NCBI GenBank assembly: GCA_030581615.1
Contig: JAKTTT010000023.1
Location: 245,979 to 309,978, forward strand
Source: Alloascoidea africana
Lineage: Eukaryota; Ascomycota; Alloascoideomycetes; Alloascoideales; Alloascoideaceae
Direction: 5' to 3'
Length of the DNA: 64,000 bases
Shown: one piece after another, positions 57,762-64,000 of the stretch
How positions within the stretch are numbered: the first letter of the stretch is position 1
Layout of the letters: every line of letters begins with the position of its first letter
Program-made: the position numbers and the translations under genes
Notes under the pieces: model-generated
Databases searched by the model: none
Seen by the model: the letters and a program-made list of their open reading frames with translations, nothing else
What the model was told of the DNA's origin: nothing

Positions 57762-59324
57762 ATGCAGAAAAGTAAAACATTTCCTCCCGCTGCTGCTTCC
57801 ACTCATCTGAAAATCTCCCATGATGGAGCCCAGTATTCTTACCAAACCCATAGCTTCTCGGATAAAATAGATCTTGATGCAACCCCGAGAGCTTTCCGAC
57901 ATGCCCCAGTCGCTTTACCCAACATTAATCTTCACTCGGCTTCTCCTCTACCTGTCGAGAACCAACAACTGCCTCCAGATTTCTCCAAGCTTCCATTTTC
58001 CCAAAGACGAAAGATCTTAGCATCGTTGAAAAAATCGTCCAATGATGATACTCCTGGAACTTTCCCACAACCTTTGAATTTGCCCACAAGTCCAGGTTCC
58101 CCTTTCTACTCGGATAATTCCTCTTACGTTCCATATAGCAGTCGTTGTTCCACGAGGAAGAAATGCCCAAAGTCTGGAAATGCAAACAGTGTTGCATCTC
58201 GTTTCCTCATGGGCCTAAATTCTCAGGTGGCTGTTGATCCAGATGCAGAGGGCCAGGTTGTTGGTGGCTACACCATTGGCAAAATAATTGGTTATGGCGC
58301 TTATAGCACAATCAAAGACGTTACCAGAGTTGGTCAACAGGCTTACGGTATCATGGCTGTCAAGATTGTTCGAAAAAGTCCCAAAACAGCTGGGAATTCA
58401 AAAATTTCCAATGACATTTTGAAAGAATTCAACCATGAGGTCGAGATTTGGAAGAAACTTGACCATGCCAACATTTTGAAATTGGAGAAAGTTGTGGACA
58501 CTGCATTTGCAACTTTTTGCATCTCCAAAAAGATTCAATCGGGGACTTTGTTCGATATGGTAAAGTCGCATAGACATGTAGGCATTTCCACTGCCCTTGT
58601 TCAAGACTATGCAAGACAGATTGCCAGTGCTTTGGATTACTTGCACAATACAGCGCTTGTGGTTCATCGAGATATCAAACCTGAAAACTGTCTTTGTGAA
58701 AAGACCAAAGATGGGAAAACAGTTATCCTACTTTGTGACTTTGGTGTAAGCGAAGTCTACGAAAAAAACCCGTTTGAAGAGGAAAGACAAAACTCCATGT
58801 TCATTTCCAATGGAGATACAAAGCCTCAACTTTTGAGGCGACGCAGTAACAGTCCTAATAAATGGTCTGAGAGAGCTTACAACGGCAGTTCGGAAAACTA
58901 TTATCTATCACCTGAAGAACAGGTTTCTGATAAAATTACCACAGAAAGAGCAAACTGTTCTATTTTCAACTCCTCCTTCTCTTCTTCAACAACCACCTCT
59001 ACTTTTGATCATCTCCCACTTATTGGATCTCTCCCTTACGCAGCCCCCGAGCAATTGGTAAGCAAAACTCCAATTGTTGATCCCGCAATCGACATGTGGG
59101 CCTTTGGCGTTCTTCTGTTTGCAATGTACATGGGAAGCTTACCATTCACTAACGCCATGGAACATAAAGTCAGAGAATTCATCATGGCGGGAAAATGGGA
59201 TTATGAAGGATTGGTTGTAAAAATAGGAAGGAGGAAAGCTGATGTTGTTGCATCATTGATTGAAAAAAATTCTCGCAAGAGATGGACAGTCAAAGAGTTT
59301 TTATCAACTTCTCTACTTTTTTAA
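57762..59324 (+). CDS. Ser/Thr protein kinase with large activation-segment insertion
   Basis: A 520-aa kinase. The catalytic domain starts near residue 167: glycine loop GYGAYSTIKDV, Lys in MAVKIVRK (~199), catalytic loop VVHRDIKPENCL (~301), DFGVSE (~326), and YAAPEQL (~428). The DFG-to-APE segment is about 100 residues instead of the usual 25-35, and it is Ser/Asn/Arg-rich. The chain ends ~5 residues after helix I (SRKRWTVKEFLS), so there is no C-terminal tail. All catalytic residues are present. It resembles fungal nutrient-signalling kinases of the Nnk1 type, but the paralogue is not resolved. Confidence 0.82.
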   Translation: MQKSKTFPPAAASTHLKISHDGAQYSYQTHSFSDKIDLDATPRAFRHAPVALPNINLHSASPLPVENQQLPPDFSKLPFSQRRKILASLKKSSNDDTPGTFPQPLNLPTSPGSPFYSDNSSYVPYSSRCSTRKKCPKSGNANSVASRFLMGLNSQVAVDPDAEGQVVGGYTIGKIIGYGAYSTIKDVTRVGQQAYGIMAVKIVRKSPKTAGNSKISNDILKEFNHEVEIWKKLDHANILKLEKVVDTAFATFCISKKIQSGTLFDMVKSHRHVGISTALVQDYARQIASALDYLHNTALVVHRDIKPENCLCEKTKDGKTVILLCDFGVSEVYEKNPFEEERQNSMFISNGDTKPQLLRRRSNSPNKWSERAYNGSSENYYLSPEEQVSDKITTERANCSIFNSSFSSSTTTSTFDHLPLIGSLPYAAPEQLVSKTPIVDPAIDMWAFGVLLFAMYMGSLPFTNAMEHKVREFIMAGKWDYEGLVVKIGRRKADVVASLIEKNSRKRWTVKEFLSTSLLF

Positions 59325-60631
59325 TTTTTTTGCTGTTTTTTCTTTTTTTTTTTTTCAACAAAAAAGAATTGCTTTGGTGACTTGACCTTGTTTGATTTTT
59401 TTGTGTTTATGCATTTCACTTTTGGGAATTATAGAGATTTGAATTACTGTTACTCACAACGGATGAAATGAATGAACGAATCGAATGAAGCACTCAACAG
59501 ATACTACTTTCTGTGCTTATAAAACACTTTTCTTAATTTTTTTTTTTTTATTTGTTTAGTTAATGATGTCATAGACTGATTTTTCCCACTCTCTTTGGGA
59601 CTTTAGTCTTTATGAAAATGGGATTTAGATAAAGGGCATATGGAACAGCTGTACATAGGATAACAATTTCTGAAATAATCTACCACGGAAAGACAGTTTT
59701 TCCTTCAAAAAAAATTCATACTTGTGCACAATGATGGGTTTCGATGCTGGCGGGTACCTTACTGGGCTTTCCTCCCACTCCCACTCCCTGAGCGTATATC
59801 TCAGCACGTGTGTAACCCATCCTTCAACTTTCATTCGCTTCGTGCCTACTACTCCTACCTTTCAAGCTGATACCCATTAGCAAGCACTTTCTTCCAGCTT
59901 CACGTTCCATTGCAACACCTGAGATACACTAGCGTATCGATAATTCGCTCGAGCCTTTCAACCAGACTTTGTTCATGAAGACCTAAGTCACTCTGGATTT
60001 TTGGGGGTAAGTTCTGGGTGTGTAAATCTGGAGACACACTGCTATTTTGGTGGTGAGCAGCAGTAGCGTTTCCAAAAGAAAAGCGACAACATTTATCTCG
60101 GCATCGACCGTGGAACACAACTGCACTTTTGTTAAAATCGATATTCCATCAAGTGTCAAGCTTTTTGGAAACTGTTGTAATTGCTCTTGTGTTTGATCAG
60201 TGCACCTTTAACCAACAAAGTCTGTGTGTCCTCGGTGTTCCCACACGATTTAAAACCCCATCTTCTTTATCACAACATTTTCTAACAAAACAAACCCATA
60301 TCTAGAACAGATTTATCCAGGACTTTGTGATCAAGGGAACAACTATTTGTTAACGAGGAAACCAGTTTTTTTTTTCTTCAATATCCGCGTCTTTAAAGGA
60401 CGCCTTTGAAATTTTGTCTTGGGTGGAACGCGTCCCTCATTTGACGCTTTCTCATCTCATCTCATCTCTTTCTCTTTCTCTCGCTTCGAGGACTTGAAGC
60501 GTTCAAATCGAGCCTTGTAGTGAAGCACCTCTCCCAAGACTTTAACTGTAATATTAAGAGCGAGGCTTTCAGCTGTTGTTGAATTTTTTTTATCCTTCAG
60601 AGTCCCTTATAGCTATTATTTATTTTCCAAC
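59325..60631. other. Long intergenic region before SWI3
   Basis: A 1307-bp spacer. It holds a T-rich kinase 3' end (59310-59355), a minus-strand ATG frame of 69 aa (59625-59834) and a minus-strand frame without ATG at about 59900-60172 (see findings). TCTCATCTCATC runs near 60450-60480 precede SWI3. No gene is called. Confidence 0.4.
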
Positions 60632-62890
60632 ATGAATGAAGACTCGGGTCTCAATCTTATGAACGAAAGCGATGAGCCAGGAAATCCTTTTATGGAAGCT
60701 TTTGAGAACAGCAATTCTGAAGAATCCAACAATTTTGACAAACCTTTGGAGTCGTACGGCTTTTCAAATCCAGATATGATCGATAGTACAGGAGGCACGC
60801 CGAATGGAGAGGCTACGAAGAATGAGGATACTGAGACCACCGATCCGATAAGTTATGAAAAACAGGAAGAGTTGGGCACATTCCAGGTGAAAGAGGAGAC
60901 TGAACCACGAGAACAGCAGGATCCGTTTAAAGGCACGAATGGTCACACCGAGAATGACGAAGAGAGTAGAGACACTCCTGCGTTATCCATTTCGAATCAA
61001 TTTGATGATGAGAACAAGAGTACACATAAAGAGGACGTAATGGAAATTGATGATCTTGATGCTGACCAGAATATTAAAGAGAATGAGGATGGCATACAAG
61101 ATATCAAATTGGAAGGATCAAATAACCCAGAGATCGGTAACATAGACAACAATGCTGAAAAATCCAAGGAAAATGGGGAAATCGTGGATTCTACCAGTCT
61201 GACATTAGCAGAGACAAACGCAAATGATAGCGTTTCACATACCGTTGTGATGCCTCCTTATGCCCAATGGTTCGACCTTGAAAAGATCAACGACAAAATA
61301 GAAAAAGAATCCCTTCCGGATTTTTTCAACGGTTTGAACAAGTCCAAAACACCCCAGATTTACATGAAGTACAGAAACTTTATGATTAACGTGTACAGGT
61401 TAAATCCAGAATCCTATTTGACCGTCACGACATGCCGGAGACATTTGGTTGGCGATGCCGGGACGATACTGAGAGTACACAAGTTTTTGGAGAAATGGGG
61501 ACTCATAAACTATCAAGTGAAGCGGGAGAAACGGCCAAAAAGCTTTGGTGCTAATGGGTTGCCATATACCGGGAATTACTTGGCTTTTAGAGATACACCA
61601 AGAGGACTGTTTCCGTTTATATCATACAAACCGCCGACGACACTACCGCCATATGAAAAGATACGTCCTTTCCTCGGAAAGCGGAAACTTGTAAATGCTA
61701 ATGCGAATGCTAATGCGAATACGAATGAAAACACGCCCGATCCCCAGCAAAAGCAAGCAGATAAAATAGAAACGCCAAAAAGCCCAAGCAATGGAGGCGA
61801 TGCTAAGGACGGAGAGCCCGTCAAGAAGAAACAGCGGATAAAGAAGAACACCCTTGAGGAAAGCGAGACGTGGAACAAGGGAGAGCTGAAGCAATTGGTT
61901 GAAGGGATCGAGAAGCATCATGATAACTGGATAGCCATTGCCCAACACGTTGGAACAAAGTCAGCGGAACAGTGTATACTAAGGTTTCTACATCTACCAA
62001 ACAGGGACAAGTTTCTTGCGGATTTTCCGGAGGGACTTGGGCCTCTAAAATATGTTCCAGGTTTCCCTATCGACCAAGGCAGTAATCCTCTATTATCTAC
62101 GGTATCGTTCCTTGCAGGTCTGGTGGGTCCGGAAGTGGCCGCTGCGGCAGCAAAGAGCTCTTTGAAGCAGGTGAAAAAGGATATAACTGAGTTGATAGCG
62201 ACTCCCCCTCCTACAAAGGATCCAAGTAGTCCACAAACCGATGAAGCCAATAAACCGGAAAACGAGAACAAGGCAAATTCTGAGCCACCAGAGAAGCCGG
62301 CGGTTAAAGATCAGAAAGAAGAGCCAGAAGAAGACGGCAAGGGACAGTCTGTGGAGCCCAGTAAGAATGATTCCAGCGAAACAACCTCTGATCAGAAACC
62401 GAAGGAGCCCCCCAAAGAGTCGCTAGAGGCTGTTCCAGACGAGGAGGAACCAACCGCTACGGTAGGACAAAGCGCTGCGATCGGAATTGGCTGTTTAGCA
62501 GCTCGGGGTGACACGTTTGCAGCTTACCAGGAGCGGGAGCTTCATAACCTGACTATGTCGCTGATAAACCATCAGGTCAGCAAAATCCGGCTGAAGTTCT
62601 CCAAGCTGAGTACGATTGAAAAGTTCATGGAGTCGGAGAAGCAGCAGATCGAACGGCAGCAGGAGGCCCTGTGTCTGGAGCGAATTGCCCTGCTGGAGCT
62701 GACGAGCAAGGTGAACACGAAGCTGTCGACTGCGGTCACCATGGACGACTGGTCTCAGGGCCTGGCACTTGCCCAAGAGGCGAAAGAGCTGCTGCTGGAG
62801 AACCCCAAGCTGACGCTGGAAGGAGAGGACAAGACGGTGAAGCCGGTGAGCGTGGACGCTCCACAGGCGTACAAATACTGGTCAGGCTAG
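60632..62890 (+). CDS. SWI3: SWI/SNF chromatin-remodelling subunit Swi3
   Basis: A 752-aa Swi3-type subunit of the SWI/SNF remodeller. The first ~200 residues are acidic and disordered. The SWIRM domain spans ~206-300: YAQWFDLEKINDKIEKE, TPQIYMKYRNFMINVYRLNP, GTILRVHKFLEKWGLINYQV, then TPRGLFPFISYKPP, which matches Swi3 better than Rsc8. A SANT domain lies at ~410-458 (WNKGELKQLVEGIEKHHDNW). The C-terminal leucine-zipper-like helix (~628-690, TFAAYQERELHNLTMSLINH) mediates dimerisation in the family. An ANANANAN run comes from AATGCT/AATGCG hexamers. There is no ZZ finger between SWIRM and SANT, as in fungal Swi3. S. cerevisiae Swi3 is 825 aa. Confidence 0.92.
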   Translation: MNEDSGLNLMNESDEPGNPFMEAFENSNSEESNNFDKPLESYGFSNPDMIDSTGGTPNGEATKNEDTETTDPISYEKQEELGTFQVKEETEPREQQDPFKGTNGHTENDEESRDTPALSISNQFDDENKSTHKEDVMEIDDLDADQNIKENEDGIQDIKLEGSNNPEIGNIDNNAEKSKENGEIVDSTSLTLAETNANDSVSHTVVMPPYAQWFDLEKINDKIEKESLPDFFNGLNKSKTPQIYMKYRNFMINVYRLNPESYLTVTTCRRHLVGDAGTILRVHKFLEKWGLINYQVKREKRPKSFGANGLPYTGNYLAFRDTPRGLFPFISYKPPTTLPPYEKIRPFLGKRKLVNANANANANTNENTPDPQQKQADKIETPKSPSNGGDAKDGEPVKKKQRIKKNTLEESETWNKGELKQLVEGIEKHHDNWIAIAQHVGTKSAEQCILRFLHLPNRDKFLADFPEGLGPLKYVPGFPIDQGSNPLLSTVSFLAGLVGPEVAAAAAKSSLKQVKKDITELIATPPPTKDPSSPQTDEANKPENENKANSEPPEKPAVKDQKEEPEEDGKGQSVEPSKNDSSETTSDQKPKEPPKESLEAVPDEEEPTATVGQSAAIGIGCLAARGDTFAAYQERELHNLTMSLINHQVSKIRLKFSKLSTIEKFMESEKQQIERQQEALCLERIALLELTSKVNTKLSTAVTMDDWSQGLALAQEAKELLLENPKLTLEGEDKTVKPVSVDAPQAYKYWSG

Positions 62891-62914
62891 ACAGCGTATG
62901 TAGTCCGTGTACTT

Positions 62915-62942
62915 TTACTGTTACTGTTACTGTTACTGTTAC
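62915..62942. repeat. TTACTG hexanucleotide repeat downstream of SWI3
   Basis: Four TTACTG units plus a partial one, followed by a duplicated TTTTGCTAGCAC (about 62955-62980), in the probable SWI3 3' UTR. Confidence 0.9.
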
Positions 62943-63156
62943 TTTTGCTTTGCTTTTGCTAGCACTTTTGCTAGCACTTTGCGAATTCTGGAGGTCTGCA
63001 AAGAGCCAATTGCGAGCCTAGGAATGTGCTGGAATTTACGCGTGGCGCGCACATTCCAGGCCGGGTGCATATAACTCGGCTCGCTTACTTCTCCACGACT
63101 CTCTCTTTTCTGTTCAGATCGCCAGCCCCGGTTTAGTTACTCATTGCACACTCTCA

Positions 63157-64000
63157 ATGGTCCTTCCAATTCCCCGTTTGGTCCCTTCCATATCCCGCTC
63201 GGCGTTCAGAGCTGCAAAGGCAAACTCCCGCCTGTTCTCCAGAACCCTGGCTTCCCAGGTTTCGTCCAGCGGAAAAGTCAGGTATGTTGGTAACCCCGTT
63301 TTTCCGATCGACACCCGGAGCACGACCTTCGCCGAATGGCTCATTCCCTCCTCCACGACTCGATCAAAACCCGTGTTCCAGGCCTCATTGACTCGTTGCT
63401 AACTCACTGTTTATTTGCGAACCATTAGATCTGTCATTGGTGCCGTTGTTGTAAGTTTTCCCATCCTTGCACCATTTTCGTCGAAAACCTCCGAGCATGG
63501 TCGAGATCTAACAAAAATCTTGTAGGACGTCCAATTTGAACAAGAAAACCTCCCAGCTATTTTTAACGCTCTTGAGCTCAAGACCCAGGATGGCAGCCGT
63601 CTAGTTTTGGAAGTTGCCCAGCACTTGGGTGAAAACACAGTCCGTACCATTGCTATGGACGGTACCGAAGGTCTTGTTCGTGGCCAGGAAGTCGTCGACA
63701 CCGGTGCCCCCATCTCCATCCCAGTCGGCCGTGGCACTCTGGGAAGAATCCTGAACGTCGTCGGTGACCCAATTGACGAGCGTGGACCTGTCGAGGCCAC
63801 CAAGTACTTGCCCATCCACGCAGAGCCTCCGGAGTTTGTGGACCAATCAACTGCTGCCGAAGTCTTGGAGACTGGTATCAAGGTGGTCGACTTGCTCGCT
63901 CCCTACGCCCGTGGTGGTAAAATTGGTCTGTTCGGTGGTGCCGGTGTCGGTAAGACCGTGTTTATTCAGGAGCTGATTAACAACATTGCCAAGGCCCATG
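63157..64000 (+). CDS. ATP2: Mitochondrial F1-ATPase beta subunit, 5' part, two introns
   Basis: The catalytic beta subunit of mitochondrial ATP synthase; the gene runs off the right edge. Exon 1 (63157-63281) encodes an Arg/Ser-rich presequence ([20 protein letters not shown]) and GKV. Intron 1 (63282-63428, 147 nt) has a GTATGT donor and GCTAAC branch. Exon 2 is only 22 nt (63429-63450), encoding SVIGAVV. Intron 2 (63451-63525, 75 nt) has a GTAAGT donor and TCTAAC branch. Exon 3 starts at 63526 with [12 protein letters not shown]. The joined protein reads [17 protein letters not shown], as in all beta subunits. The Walker A motif GGAGVGKT is at 63934-63957. A CTG encodes the invariant Leu just before it. 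Confidence 0.96.

Overview
The window is nuclear DNA of an ascomycete yeast, most likely an early-branching budding yeast (Saccharomycotina) with short spliceosomal introns. The gene set is wholly eukaryotic and fungal: SWI3, NOB1, RRN9, VAC8, SDS23, HSM3, PTR3, ZAP1, AP-1 gamma and ATP2. Most genes lack introns. The few introns are mostly 50-75 nt (one is 147 nt), start GTAAGT or GTATGT, and carry a CTAAC-type branch site close to the acceptor. CTG is read as leucine: it encodes the Leu of the invariant ATP2 stretch just before the P-loop, so this is not a CUG-Ser clade yeast. The window also holds genes that Saccharomyces cerevisiae lacks or has replaced (CLPTM1, TRAPPC12-like, CUL4-type cullin, FlbD-type Myb, acyl-CoA dehydrogenase), which fits an early-branching lineage. 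No species is claimed.

Layout. 1-6.7 kb: a coiled-coil protein cut by the left edge, a TRAPPC12-like protein with a tiny first exon, a tail-anchored coiled-coil protein and a YhhN/TMEM86 membrane protein. 6.8-11.7 kb: a small membrane-protein gene that appears frameshifted, an acyl-CoA dehydrogenase, then a head-to-head pair (C3HC zinc-finger protein and RRN9) whose start codons are about 30 bp apart. 11.8-20 kb: AP-1 gamma (spliced), a large alpha-arrestin in a GC-rich island, and NOB1. 20-28.2 kb: a giant disordered tail-anchored protein and the proteasome chaperone HSM3. 28.2-32.4 kb: a 4.2 kb gene-poor stretch with what look like decayed reading frames. 32.4-43 kb: a HAL/NPR-type kinase, ZAP1 directly downstream of CLPTM1, and a FlbD-type Myb factor. 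44-51 kb: VAC8, SDS23 and a CUL4-type cullin. 51-55.6 kb: a spliced RD/RS-rich protein and PTR3. 55.6-64 kb: a gene-poor stretch with two small divergent ORFs, a kinase with a large activation-segment insertion, SWI3, and the 5' part of ATP2, which includes a 22-nt micro-exon.

There are no operons. The genes cover separate housekeeping and signalling roles: trafficking (AP-1, TRAPP, arrestin, VAC8), nutrient and metal sensing (PTR3, ZAP1, kinases, SDS23), chromatin and transcription (SWI3, RRN9, FlbD) and ribosome or proteasome assembly (NOB1, HSM3). Hexanucleotide tandem repeats recur in coding and non-coding DNA. I found no convincing tRNA, rRNA, snoRNA, intact transposon or CRISPR array. 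I see no clear case for a wholly new system. The strongest leads are the frameshifted membrane gene at 6.8-7.2 kb, the decayed frames at 29.1-32 kb, the possible ZAP1 autoregulatory site and the within-gene GC shift at 14.4-17 kb.
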